64,000 nucleotides of DNA. Origin: AWTP1-13 sp963770295. GTDB lineage: Bacteria; Pseudomonadota; Alphaproteobacteria; Rhizobiales; Hyphomicrobiaceae. The notes under the pieces were generated by a model, which ran no database searches, was not told where the DNA came from, and saw only the letters and a list, made by a program, of their open reading frames with translations. Below are positions 42,405 through 51,370 of the stretch, one piece after another. Position 1 is the first letter of the stretch, and each line of letters starts with the position of its first letter. Location of the stretch: assembly GCA_963770295.1 (NCBI GenBank), contig CAVYPA010000008.1:248001-312000 (forward strand), given 5' to 3'. A program made the translations under genes and the position numbers.

Positions 42405-43892
42405 ATGCCCCAAGCCGCTTTCGACTGCGTCGTGCGCGGTGGCCGCGTCGCGACCGCGGTCGATGACTTTTTGGCCGACGTCGGCATTACCGACGGCACG
42501 ATTGCCGCGATTGGTCGCAACCTCGGTGCGGGCACGGCCGAGATCGACGCCACCGGTGCCCTCGTACTTCCCGGGGGCATCGATGCGCATGCCCACATCG
42601 AGCAGCTCTCGGCGGCCGGCATCGTCAATTCGGACACCTTTGAAAGCGCCACCGCGTCGGCAGCCTACGGCGGCACCACCAGCGCCATCTGTTTTGCCGC
42701 CCAGCACGTCGGCATGGACCTGAAGAAGGTTGTTGCCGACTATGCGGCCTTGGCAAAAAAGGGCGCGCTCATCGACTACGCCTTTCATCTCATTATTGCC
42801 GACCCGACCGAAGTGACGATCCGGGAGCACATCCCGGCGCTGGTTGCTCAGGGCCACGCCAGTTTGAAGGTGTTCATGACCTATGACCGTTTGGCGGTCG
42901 GTGATGAGAAGTTGCTCGACATCCTGTTCGCCGCCCGCGCCTCGGGAGCCTTGGTGTGCGTGCACGCCGAGAACCACGGCATGATCACATGGATGGGCAA
43001 GCGTCTGGTCGAAAAGGGCTACGTTGCTCCCAAGTATCACACCGTCGGCCATCCGCGTGGTTGCGAGGCGGAAGCCTTCAACCGGCTGATCACCTTCGCT
43101 GAGTTCATCGACCAGCCGATCATGATCTTCCACGTCTCCACCGCCGAGGGCGTGGAGGTGATCCGCCGCGCACGTGGCCGCGGGCTCAAAGTCTTCGCCG
43201 AAACCTGCCCGCAATACCTGTTTATGACGGCCCAGGACCTCGACAAGCCCGGCCTTGAGGGCGCCAAGTGGATGTGTTCGCCGCCGCCGCGCGGCGAGGC
43301 CGACCAGGAGGCGATCTGGCAAGGCTTGGCGTTGGGCGATTTGCAACTGGTGTCCTCCGATCACGCGCCCTACGCCTTCAACGCCAGCGGCAAGCTCAGC
43401 GCTGGTCCGTCCGCGACCTTCAAGCAGATTGCCAATGGCCTGCCGGGGATCGAGTTGCGCTTGCCCTTGCTGTTCGACGCCATGGTCTCGAAGGGTCGCC
43501 TGGGGCTTCATAAGTTCGTCGAGCTGACGGCCACGGCGCCGGCCAAGATCTACAACCTTGCCCCGCGCAAAGGATCGATTGCCATTGGTGCGGATGCTGA
43601 CATCGTCGTTTGGGATCCTAAGCGCACGGTCAAGTTGGCCGACGGCGTGACCCACGACGGGGCGGGCTACACCCCCTATGTCGGTCGGAGCGTGACCGGC
43701 TGGCCGGATACCGTGCTGCGGCGGGGAGAGGTGATCGTGCGCAACGGCAAGCTCGCAGCGAAGCCCGGTTCGGGCGCCTTCCTGCCGCGCAGCGGCGGCG
43801 AGGCGGCGCGGCCGCTGCAGCGTTTGGCGCCCGATATGGACCCGGCGCGCAACTTCGGCGCCAAACTCTACGGCGGCGAGCGCGGCAGTTGA
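42405..43892 (+). CDS. Dihydropyrimidinase / hydantoinase (amidohydrolase superfamily)
   Basis: The 495-residue enzyme opens the ring of hydantoins or dihydropyrimidines to N-carbamoyl-amino acids. All metal ligands are visible: HxH in GGIDAHAHIEQL, the carbamylated Lys in ASLKVFMTYDRL, His in CVHAENHGMI and in IFHVSTAEGVEV, and Asp in LVSSDHAPYAFN. I chose the ATG at 42405 because AGAGG precedes it with good spacing; a GTG at 42396 is also possible. It acts with the racemase and carbamoylase. Confidence 0.92.
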   Translation: MPQAAFDCVVRGGRVATAVDDFLADVGITDGTIAAIGRNLGAGTAEIDATGALVLPGGIDAHAHIEQLSAAGIVNSDTFESATASAAYGGTTSAICFAAQHVGMDLKKVVADYAALAKKGALIDYAFHLIIADPTEVTIREHIPALVAQGHASLKVFMTYDRLAVGDEKLLDILFAARASGALVCVHAENHGMITWMGKRLVEKGYVAPKYHTVGHPRGCEAEAFNRLITFAEFIDQPIMIFHVSTAEGVEVIRRARGRGLKVFAETCPQYLFMTAQDLDKPGLEGAKWMCSPPPRGEADQEAIWQGLALGDLQLVSSDHAPYAFNASGKLSAGPSATFKQIANGLPGIELRLPLLFDAMVSKGRLGLHKFVELTATAPAKIYNLAPRKGSIAIGADADIVVWDPKRTVKLADGVTHDGAGYTPYVGRSVTGWPDTVLRRGEVIVRNGKLAAKPGSGAFLPRSGGEAARPLQRLAPDMDPARNFGAKLYGGERGS

Positions 43893-43982
43893 CAGGGGCT
43901 GGCTTCGACACCTCAATGCTCGCCCTGTCGCAACGCTGGTAAGGCGCGATAGTGCCGAGGATCGAGCTAACGGAGGTATAGC

Positions 43983-44507
43983 GTGGCATCGACGGACAAA
44001 CCGCTGGGCAGGGCGATGGTGCTTGGCCCCGACGAGGGCAAGAGCTATTGGCAGCCGATACCGGCCAACGGCTTTGCCCGCAACCTCTTCAACGACCAGG
44101 TGACCGGCAGCGTCCACAAATATTCGCTGAGCGTGCAGACGATCGCTCCGGGTTGTTTCATTCGCGAGCACACGCACGATCACAACGACGAGGCTGCCTA
44201 CGTCATTGCCGGCAAGGGCTTTTTCCAGATCGACGGCGAGGACCATGCGGTGCAGGCGGGCTCCGCGGTATTCGTCGGCTACAACCGCCGACACAAGTGG
44301 ATCAATCCCGGGCCGGAGCCCTTGACCTTCCTTGCCTTGTTCATGCCCGGCGGGCTCGACGCCTTCTTTGCCGAGATTGGGCGCGAGCGCCGACCGGGCG
44401 AGCCCGCGCCGGAGCCCTTCGCGCGGCCGGGCAACATCGCCGAAATCGAGGCCCGCAGCGTGTTCGGGTGGACGGATCAAAGCTTCGCCAAGCGCAAGGA
44501 AAGCTGA
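43983..44507 (+). CDS. Cupin domain-containing protein
   Basis: The 174-residue protein contains one cupin barrel: the first motif IREHTHDHNDEAAYVIAGKG holds the His/His/Glu metal ligands, and the second motif ends in YNRRHKWINPGPEPL with a further His. A single metal site is expected. The function may be enzymatic or regulatory; the substrate is unknown. The start is GTG with GGAGGTATA upstream. A CoA-transferase gene follows after 7 bp, so the cupin belongs to the same transcript. Confidence 0.85.
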   Translation: MASTDKPLGRAMVLGPDEGKSYWQPIPANGFARNLFNDQVTGSVHKYSLSVQTIAPGCFIREHTHDHNDEAAYVIAGKGFFQIDGEDHAVQAGSAVFVGYNRRHKWINPGPEPLTFLALFMPGGLDAFFAEIGRERRPGEPAPEPFARPGNIAEIEARSVFGWTDQSFAKRKES

Positions 44508-44514
44508 AGCTCGC

Positions 44515-45720
44515 ATGCTCGACTTGTTGCAAGGCGTTCGCATCGTCAGTTTCAACCATTTCCTGCTTGGCCCGATGGCAATGCAGACGCTTGCCGACCT
44601 TGGCGCCGACGTCATCGCGGTCGAGAGTACCGAGGGTGCCTGGCAGCGCCACTGGTCGGGTGGGAATATCTGGCACGACGGCCAGAGCGTGCTGCACCTT
44701 TGCGCCAATCGCAACAAGCGCAATGTTGCCATCGACCTCAAATCGGCGAAGGGCAAGGAGCTGGCGCTGCGGCTGATCGATACGGCCGATGTGGTGGCCG
44801 AGAACTTCCGACCCGGAGTGATGGAGAAGCTGGGCTTTGGTTACGAGACCCTGAAGCAGCGCAAGCCCGGCCTGATCTATGCCTCCGCCACCGGCTATGG
44901 CTCCGACGGCCCCTATGTTGCAAGGCCCGGCCAGGATCTCTTGGCCCAGGCCCTGTTCGGTATCATGGCGATTACCGGGCAGGCGAGCACGGGTCCCAGA
45001 CCCGTGGGGGTGTCTCTGGTCGATCATCACGGCGCGGCGCTGTTTGCCATGGGCGTGTTGGCCGCCTTGGTGCGGCGAGGCAAGACGGGCCAGGGTTGCC
45101 GGGTGGAAGCCAGCCTGATGCAGGCGGCGCTCGACCTGCAGGCGGAGTCGTTGGTCAGCTGGCTCAATTCGCCACACAAACCCAACATCTCCGCCTTCAA
45201 GCACGTCGCCGGCTGGTATTACGCCGCCCCCTACGGCGTTTACCCGACGAGGGATGGTCACCTCGCCCTGTCGTTGTCGCCGCTCAAGGACATCGCCGTT
45301 GCGATCGCCGAGCCCGCCCTTGCCACCTACGACAGCAAGGATACCTGGACCAAGCAGGACGAGATCTCCGAGCTCATCGCCGCGAAGTTGAAAACCGCGA
45401 CCAGTAAAGAGTGGATGGCGCGCATGGAGCCGCTCAAGATCTGGCATGCGCCCGTGCAGGACTATGGGGAGATCCGCGTCGACCCGCAGGTGCAGCATAT
45501 GAATTCGCTCATCACCGTGCCGGGCACCGGCAAGGCCAAGGCACCCATCACCGTGGTCAATCATCCCCTGCTTTACGATGGCGCCACCGCCGAGGTCGAG
45601 CGTCCCCCCCAGCAGCTCGGGGCACAGACGGCCGAAGTGTTGGCCGAACTTGGGTTCACAGCCGCGGAAATCCGTGCGCTGGCAGACGAGCGCATCATCA
45701 GCACCGGCACGGCGTCATAA
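44515..45720 (+). CDS. CaiB/BaiF (class III) CoA-transferase
   Basis: The 401-residue enzyme has the class III pattern LLQGVRIVSFNHFLLGPMAMQTLADLGADVIAVE split into its blocks VRIVSF, LADLGADVIAVE and NRNKRNVAIDLKS, then VVAENFRPGVMEKLGFG. The catalytic Asp is in RPGQDLLAQALFG. Such enzymes move CoA between a carboxylic acid and an acyl-CoA through an aspartyl-CoA thioester. The start ATG at 44515 is the family start; the frame reaches back to 44332 without similarity. A MaoC hydratase follows after 26 bp, pointing to an acyl-CoA side pathway. Confidence 0.92.
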   Translation: MLDLLQGVRIVSFNHFLLGPMAMQTLADLGADVIAVESTEGAWQRHWSGGNIWHDGQSVLHLCANRNKRNVAIDLKSAKGKELALRLIDTADVVAENFRPGVMEKLGFGYETLKQRKPGLIYASATGYGSDGPYVARPGQDLLAQALFGIMAITGQASTGPRPVGVSLVDHHGAALFAMGVLAALVRRGKTGQGCRVEASLMQAALDLQAESLVSWLNSPHKPNISAFKHVAGWYYAAPYGVYPTRDGHLALSLSPLKDIAVAIAEPALATYDSKDTWTKQDEISELIAAKLKTATSKEWMARMEPLKIWHAPVQDYGEIRVDPQVQHMNSLITVPGTGKAKAPITVVNHPLLYDGATAEVERPPQQLGAQTAEVLAELGFTAAEIRALADERIISTGTAS

Positions 45721-45746
45721 GTCGCGCGAACTGGAGTACACCCGCC

Positions 45747-46190
45747 ATGAAAGAGGACTTCTACGTCAAGCCCGGCGACAGCGTCACCTTCGCCAAGACC
45801 GTGGGAGAGACCGACATCTACCTTTTCGCCGGGATTACCGGCGACTTCGCCGTCAATCATGTCAACGAGCAGTACATGGCGCGTTCCAAGTATGGTAGGC
45901 GCATCGCCCATGGCGTGCTGGTGTTGGGCTTCGCCTCTACCTGCTCCTCGATGATGATCGAGAAGTGTCACGGCACCGCCGGCGATGAGACCGCCGTCTC
46001 GCTTGGGTATGACAAGGTTCGCTTTCTTGGCGCCGTCTTCATTGGCGACACGCTCACCCTCACCTACACCATCGTCGAGGTCGATCCGATCAAGCGCCGT
46101 TCGCGCAGCGACATCAAGGTGGTGAACCAGAAGGGCGAGCTCGTCGCCGTGGCGCAGCACATCTTGGCCTGGGTCAAGGACCAGGCCTGA
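45747..46190 (+). CDS. MaoC-family (R)-specific enoyl-CoA hydratase-like protein
   Basis: The 147-residue hot-dog-fold protein has the hydratase motif FAGITGDFAVNHVNEQYM, where Asp and His are the catalytic pair, and RRIAHGVLVLGFASTCSSMM. Members add water to enoyl-CoA or dehydrate 3-hydroxyacyl-CoA. It is the last gene of the plus-strand cluster that begins with the hydantoinase. Acting after the CoA-transferase it could process a CoA-activated product. Confidence 0.9.
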   Translation: MKEDFYVKPGDSVTFAKTVGETDIYLFAGITGDFAVNHVNEQYMARSKYGRRIAHGVLVLGFASTCSSMMIEKCHGTAGDETAVSLGYDKVRFLGAVFIGDTLTLTYTIVEVDPIKRRSRSDIKVVNQKGELVAVAQHILAWVKDQA

Positions 46191-46427
46191 ACCGCGCGCC
46201 AGCCGCGCCACAAAATTGCCCCGCCCACCGGCGCTCCGAGCGGGCTTTGCTCGCTCTCCGTTTGGCCCCGCGGCGCTGTCCCGCCGGGGCTTGGCGTTGC
46301 ACGTTACGTGTTTTCCGGGCGACATTTTGCGGGCTTCTCCCGGTTATTTGCGCCGAGCGTCTGACATAGGGTCCGCCGCTTACGATCGAGGTCGATTTCG
46401 GCAACGGCATTGGCAAAGGGATCAGCG

Positions 46428-47108
46428 ATGAGGACCCTCTCGAACACCGCAGTCATCTCCGTGTGCGCCTTGGCGGCGGCGTGGCTGCCGACGTCTCTGC
46501 TGGCGCAGGCAAACCTCAAAGATCGTGTGCAGGGCGCCGTCGAAGCGGTCGAGAGCAGCTGCGCTGCCGACATCGGCCGATTCTGCGGCAACGTCACCCG
46601 CGGCGAGGCAAGGCTGCTCTTGTGCATGCAGGCCTTCGACGATCAGCTGAGCCGGCGCTGCCAGTTTGCCTTGTATCGGGCTTCCCGCAACCTGGAGCGC
46701 GCCTCGGATCGGGTCGAGCGCATCGCCGATGCCTGCTGGCCGGAAATCGAGGCGAACTGCGCCAACGCCGACAGGATTGGCCAATGCCTCGTCGAGAAGA
46801 TGCAAGCGCTGTCATCCTCTTGCCGCACCGTCGTCGACGGGGTCCAGCAAACCCTGCAAAATCTGGCGGCGTTGCGCGGATTGCCCGTGCTGAGTTCCGA
46901 CAACGAGGACGTCGGTCGGGTCGCCGAGGTCGTCAGGGATGCCAATGGCAAGGTGCAAACGCTTGAGATCGACATTGGGCGCTTCCTCGGCGTCGGCGGG
47001 CGCACCATCATCATCGATGCGAACTCGTTCGAGCAGCTTGCCGACAAGGTCAAGTTACGCCTCACCGCCGAGGCCGTACGCGCGGTGCCGGATGCAAGCA
47101 AGCAATAG
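46428..47108 (+). CDS. Exported Cys-rich (GLG1-like) repeat protein with C-terminal PRC-barrel domain
   Basis: The 226-residue protein has a signal peptide (to about residue 26, ending LLAQA). Residues 40-130 hold two Cys-rich repeats (SSCAADIGRFCGNVTRGEARLLLC, read as C..DI.RFC..V..GEARLLLC, then ADACWPEIEANC) that resemble the Golgi apparatus protein 1 domain. From about residue 145 a PRC-barrel follows (LRGLPVLSSDNEDVGRVAEVV, DIGRFLGVGGRTIIID). The Cys pairs suggest disulphides in the periplasm. I chose the ATG at 46428. The function is unknown. Confidence 0.75.
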   Translation: MRTLSNTAVISVCALAAAWLPTSLLAQANLKDRVQGAVEAVESSCAADIGRFCGNVTRGEARLLLCMQAFDDQLSRRCQFALYRASRNLERASDRVERIADACWPEIEANCANADRIGQCLVEKMQALSSSCRTVVDGVQQTLQNLAALRGLPVLSSDNEDVGRVAEVVRDANGKVQTLEIDIGRFLGVGGRTIIIDANSFEQLADKVKLRLTAEAVRAVPDASKQ

Positions 47109-47126
47109 CGGAGACCGGCGCGCCGA

Positions 47127-47762
47127 TCACACCAGGCGCAGGGTGGTCTTCGGCGCCGGTCGCGGACCGCTCAAGGCCAAGACGATAAAGGACCAGCCGG
47201 CAAAAATCATTTTGATGCCGATCAGGAGCCCGATGGTAAAGGTCGCCGAACTGGGTAACTTGAGGGCAATCAAGGCGCCTGCGGCGATGGCCACCAGGCC
47301 GCTCACGAGTACCCAACCCCAACCGTTGTGCGGCCTGAGGCGAAGGGCCATCCCCACTTCCAGGGCGCCATCGGCGATGAGCAGGGCCGCGATCAGGACC
47401 GTGAGCGTGACGATGCCGCTGAGGGGGAGCAGCGCGAGATAGCCGCCGACGATCAGGTGGAGGAGGCCAATCGACAGGTTCCAGAAGAAGCCCCGCCAGT
47501 CGCCTGCGGAGAAGGCGTGCAGAATGATGGCCGCGCCCGAGATAACGAAGATGGAGCCCAGCGCAATCTTGATGGCGATCGTCGACAGCAGCGGAAAGGC
47601 GATGGCGGCCAGGCCTGCCAGCACCAGCACGCAGCCGAGCAGGAGATAGCCGAGCCAATGCTCGGCGATCTGCCGCTGCGCCCGCAGCAAGCCATCGCGC
47701 ACTTGGCGCTGGGTGTCGGCGATCCCCGCATTCGTTGCCGCTTGTAACATGCGCTGGACCAT
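47127..47762 (-). CDS. HdeD family (DUF308) membrane protein
   Basis: The 211-residue protein has six membrane helices as three DUF308 hairpins; conserved points include GSIFVISGAAIILHAF, GLLHLIVGGYLALLP and GVALIADGALE-like LIADGALEVGMALRLRP. HdeD proteins are linked with acid resistance in enterobacteria; in alphaproteobacteria the role is unproven. The ATG is preceded by GAGGAG. It converges with the Cys-rich protein gene, with 18 bp between the stops. Confidence 0.85.
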   Translation of the reverse strand: MVQRMLQAATNAGIADTQRQVRDGLLRAQRQIAEHWLGYLLLGCVLVLAGLAAIAFPLLSTIAIKIALGSIFVISGAAIILHAFSAGDWRGFFWNLSIGLLHLIVGGYLALLPLSGIVTLTVLIAALLIADGALEVGMALRLRPHNGWGWVLVSGLVAIAAGALIALKLPSSATFTIGLLIGIKMIFAGWSFIVLALSGPRPAPKTTLRLV

Positions 47763-48782
47763 GGCCGCTCCTCTAGGTTGTTCTACCGCCTACCGTTCCA
47801 CTGCCGTCCCCGCGCTCGAGTGCGACCGGCAGCTTTCGCGCCGTGCCTCGCGCGGCGTCACCGGCCGCGGCCGCTCTTGCGCGCCCTTGCCGTCGCCGGC
47901 CGGACGGCGGCCTGCCGAGTTTGCTGGGGATCCGCAGCGCACGGAGCAGCCTACGACGGGCTGCGGCAGAAGCGACATCGGGGCTAACCCTGAAAGCCAG
48001 CCAAGGCCGCTGGCGGGCGATGCTCGGCACCGGTTCGAGCATGGACGGCAGGTCCGCGCGGGGGACAGCGGCAGCTGCGCAGCGGCCAGCCCCGCATGCC
48101 CCCAGGCAAGACGCGACGGGCTGGAGCGCCGGTCGAGCTTAACGCGGGCGAGCGAGTAAAATATGAGGGGCGAAAGCCTTCCCGAACGCGCGAACTCCCA
48201 GTCGGTCGGTTACAATTTTTCATCCGGGCGCGATGGCCAAAGCGCAGCGCGGGCGCAGGCTCACGCGCCCGGTGGATCGGCCAAGGCGGGCTTCGAGGTG
48301 GGTTTGGCAAAGGACGATACCGGCAGGGTGTTGGGTCTCGTCACGGGCTTCGAATGACATGGGCGAGCCTGGGCGAGCATGGGTGATCTGGCCGGCGCCG
48401 CCGCGCACAACCCTACCTGACCAAAGCCGGACGCAAGCTGGATGAAGGTCAAGCCCATTGCCGTTGATAGGCTCGCGGAGAACCGCAAGCCCGTTGGCCG
48501 TCTCGACTCGGCAGCCTCGGCCATGCGTGCCGACCGCGCTGGCGCAGCTGGGGGGCGCCGCAGTCAGAGCCCAAGCCGGCGGGTCCCGCTGGCGCGAGCC
48601 ATTGCCAAGGTTGGGTTGAGCCGCGTGCGCCGGGTTGCCGCGACCCTTTTTCATTTGGTTTTGGGGCACGATCCCTGGGTCGCCACGATTGCGGGGCCGG
48701 CCAGCAACTGCATTGCCCGGCCGGCGTGCCTACGCTGGGCATTGGTGAGGCTGAGGACGTGCGGGGGCTGGGCCCCTCGACG
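47763..48782. other. About 1 kb without a supported gene
   Basis: Several GC-rich frames cross this interval on both strands, but none gave a recognisable domain, signal or consistent ribosome site. A 64-codon frame at 48163-48357 is the most gene-like and still unconvincing. It may hold decayed sequence. Confidence 0.5.
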
Positions 48783-49943
48783 TCATCCTTTGCGGGTTTG
48801 GTATTTGTCGATTGCCGCCTGCACCGCGGCCCTGCTTTGCTGGCCCGCCGTTGCGAACTTCGCCGCGGCATCCGCGTAGCTCGAGCGGCGCAGCGCGTTG
48901 GCGTTATGTTGAAAGTGTGGGTGCACGAAGCGCGCCATCAGCTCGTAGCTTCGCTTTGTGGCCGGCCAGTCGGCCCAGTTGTGGGCCAACAGCAGCACGC
49001 CGCCGAAGCCACCGTTCGAGCCCTGCCACAGGCGCTCGAAGTGGCGAATGCAGTCTTCTGGCGTGCCGATTGTGGCGAGACCCGACTCGATCAAATAGTC
49101 GGCCGGATCCCCCGTGATGTCGGGTGGGATGATGGGAAAGGTGGCCACTTCCGTGAAGTAGCGCCGAAAATCGTCGAGGCCGAATTTGACATCCCGGCGC
49201 GCCTGCTCGCGAGTCTCGGCCACATGCGCGAAGGTAACGATGCGCCATTTGCTTCGGTCCGCCGTCTTGCCATGGGCGCGCGCGGCCTCCTCGTACACGC
49301 CCCAGTTGCTGGCGTGCGCCTTGAGGGCGTCGTCCGAGGTGCCGCCGATGGAGAGCATGCCGATGCCGTGCTTGCCGGCGGCAAGGGCCCCGGTCGGTGA
49401 GCGCGACGATGCCACCGCCATTTCCATCATGGGCCGTGAATAGGCTGAAAGCTGCAGGCGCGCCTCGACCAGGTCGAACCAGTCGGTCTTTTTGCTGACG
49501 ACGCGGCCTTGCATCAATTCCATGATGACGTCGAGCGATTTATCGAGCTTGCGGCGCTGGTCCTCCGCTTTGAGCCCCATCTTGACCGCATCGTAGACGA
49601 GCGAGCCGGGCCCGACACCGAACATGGCGCGCCCGCGCGTCATATAGTCGAGCTGCATCATGCGACCGGCAACGGTGAAGGGATTGTGGTAGGGCAGCGA
49701 GACGACGCCGGTGCCCAGCCGAATGTGGCGCGTGCGCTCGGCGGCCGCCGCAATGAACATTTCTGGGCAGGCGATGATCTCGAACCCGCCTGAGTGGTGC
49801 TCGCCGATCCAGGCTTCCGAGTAATTGAGCCGGTCGAGATGGATGAGGAGCTCCATATCGCGTTCGAGGCACAGCAGCGGGTTCTCGCTCAGCGGCTGGA
49901 ATGGGGCCAGGAAAATGCCGGTCTTCAGGTATCGGTCGTCCAT
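48783..49943 (-). CDS. LLM-class flavin-dependent monooxygenase, limonene-1,2-monooxygenase (LimB)-like
   Basis: The 386-residue TIM-barrel protein begins LKTGIFLAPFQPLSENPLLCLERDMELLIHLDRL, read in its blocks GIFLAPF, LERDMELL and YSEAWIGEHHSGGFEII, followed by RIRLGTGVVSLPYHNPF-like HIRLGTGVVSLPYHNP and MTRGRAMFGVGPGSLV. Length and N-terminus match LimB-type FMN-dependent monooxygenases. Some relatives use F420 instead; with F420 genes in the window this is worth testing, though the LimB-like pattern favours reduced FMN, possibly from the flavin reductase at 40.8 kb. Confidence 0.85.
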   Translation of the reverse strand: MDDRYLKTGIFLAPFQPLSENPLLCLERDMELLIHLDRLNYSEAWIGEHHSGGFEIIACPEMFIAAAAERTRHIRLGTGVVSLPYHNPFTVAGRMMQLDYMTRGRAMFGVGPGSLVYDAVKMGLKAEDQRRKLDKSLDVIMELMQGRVVSKKTDWFDLVEARLQLSAYSRPMMEMAVASSRSPTGALAAGKHGIGMLSIGGTSDDALKAHASNWGVYEEAARAHGKTADRSKWRIVTFAHVAETREQARRDVKFGLDDFRRYFTEVATFPIIPPDITGDPADYLIESGLATIGTPEDCIRHFERLWQGSNGGFGGVLLLAHNWADWPATKRSYELMARFVHPHFQHNANALRRSSYADAAAKFATAGQQSRAAVQAAIDKYQTRKG

Positions 49944-50352
49944 ACGATCTCTTGCCCTTCCTCACGGTAGCTATGGCCGCGATGGTAGCGATTGGAGCGC
50001 GATTAACAAGGGAGACCAGCGCGCGGCTGGCGCGCAAAACGCGCCCGCTTGTCCGTGCAGACGACGAGGACGTCGTTGTGGGGAGGCCGGGCGCAAGCAC
50101 ACGAGCACTTCGCCGCCGCGGCGCCGACCGTGCACGGCATTCCGCGCCGCTTTATTGTCTTGGCAGAGCTCGACGAGGCATCGCGTGGCCGGGAAGCGGC
50201 GTTCTTCGCCGCCCTGGTCGTGACCTTGGGCGCCATAACTTTGCCGTGATCGGCCGGGGGTGTCACGTTGCGACCAGATCGGGTGTATAAAGAAGGAGCG
50301 GGAACGTCCGTCGAAGCGACGCCCCAGTCGTGGGCAACTCCAGGAGGAAGAC
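49944..50352. other. Intergenic region between the monooxygenase and hydrolase genes
   Basis: The 409 bases contain no supported gene. AGGAGGAAG at 50341-50349 is the ribosome site of the hydrolase gene. No clear promoter box or operator was seen. Confidence 0.5.
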
Positions 50353-51309
50353 ATGTTTGAAGTCTCGCGGCGCGACCTCGTGCTCGCCGGCGTAGGTGCC
50401 GGCTTGGTGTTCGGTCTCAAGGGTCCCATCGCCTTCATTGGGGCCGCGCAGGCCCAGCGCGCCGCCGACAGCCTGAAGTATAAGGTCGGCGATATCGAGG
50501 TTTTCAGCCTGCACGACGGCGGTGCCGAGCGTGGTATCGAAGGCTATGTCAAGAACGCGCCGTTGGACGAGGTCAAGAAGGCCCTGGTTGCCGCCGGCAT
50601 CGGCCCTGACAAGTTCACCAACACCTTCACGCCCACGGCGATCCGCAGCGGCGGCAAGACCGTGCTGTTTGACACGGGCTTTGGCGGCAATGGCGCGCCG
50701 ACGGTCGGTAAGCTCGCCGACAACATGAAGGCTGCAGGTCTCGATCCCGCCAAGGTGGATACCGTCGTCATTTCGCATTTCCATGCCGACCACATCTCCG
50801 GTCTGTGGGCCAAGGAAACGAGCGAGCAGATCTATCCCAACGCGGCGATCCTGATGCCCGAGGTCGAATTCAAGTTTTGGACCGATCCAGCCCTGATCGA
50901 GAAGTTGCCCGAAGCGGCGCGCGCGGTGCCGCGCCGCCTGCAGGCGACCTTCCCGAATTGGAAGAATGTCAGCCAATACAACGACGGGGCGGAGGTGGCG
51001 CCCGGTGTGCGCGCCATCGCCACGCCCGGGCACACGCCCGGGCATATGTCCTTCCTGGTCGCCTCCGGTGGGCAGCAGCTGTTCATCCAAAGCGATGTGA
51101 CCGGTCTGCACCACCTGTTCGTCAGGAACCCGGGCTGGTATTCGATGTTCGATATGGATGGGCCCAAGGCGGAGGCCACGCGCCGCGCCTTCTTCGATCG
51201 CGTCATTGCCGAGAAGGCCACGATCGCGGGCTATCACTTCGGCTTCCCGAACGTCGGCACGATTTCCAAAGACGGCAGTGGCTACGCCTTCGAGCCCGTC
51301 AAGGTTTGA
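50353..51309 (+). CDS. Tat-exported MBL-fold metallo-hydrolase
   Basis: The 318-residue protein begins with a twin-arginine signal (SRRDLVLAGVGAGLVFGL, cleavage near AAQA). The metallo-beta-lactamase fold follows with the metal motif VVISHFHADHISGL, then ATPGHTPGHMSFLVA and QSDVTGLHH; a further His in AGYHFGFPN completes a two-metal site. Periplasmic members act as lactonases, arylsulfatases or similar hydrolases. A strong GGAGGAAG precedes the ATG at 50353; the longer frame to 50260 is spurious. A good terminator follows. Confidence 0.9.
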   Translation: MFEVSRRDLVLAGVGAGLVFGLKGPIAFIGAAQAQRAADSLKYKVGDIEVFSLHDGGAERGIEGYVKNAPLDEVKKALVAAGIGPDKFTNTFTPTAIRSGGKTVLFDTGFGGNGAPTVGKLADNMKAAGLDPAKVDTVVISHFHADHISGLWAKETSEQIYPNAAILMPEVEFKFWTDPALIEKLPEAARAVPRRLQATFPNWKNVSQYNDGAEVAPGVRAIATPGHTPGHMSFLVASGGQQLFIQSDVTGLHHLFVRNPGWYSMFDMDGPKAEATRRAFFDRVIAEKATIAGYHFGFPNVGTISKDGSGYAFEPVKV

Positions 51310-51335
51310 TGGCAGGCGAAAGGTCGACAGCTAGC

Positions 51336-51366
51336 AGGCGCCGCGCCGCGCGCGGCGCCTTTTCTA
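51336..51366 (+). terminator. Rho-independent terminator after the MBL-fold hydrolase gene
   Basis: A perfect 10-bp stem, AGGCGCCGCG (51336-51345) with CGCGGCGCCT (51351-51360), encloses a 5-base loop and runs into TTTCT. It ends 5 bp before the stop of the convergent molybdopterin gene. Confidence 0.85.
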
Positions 51367-51370
51367 CGGT

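Noticed and set aside
42279..44756. 825-codon open frame on the minus strand across the hydantoinase and cupin genes
   Set aside because: It is antisense to genes with complete catalytic motifs, and its translation is rich in Gly, His, Arg and Asp with no domain. Long antisense frames are common in high-GC DNA.
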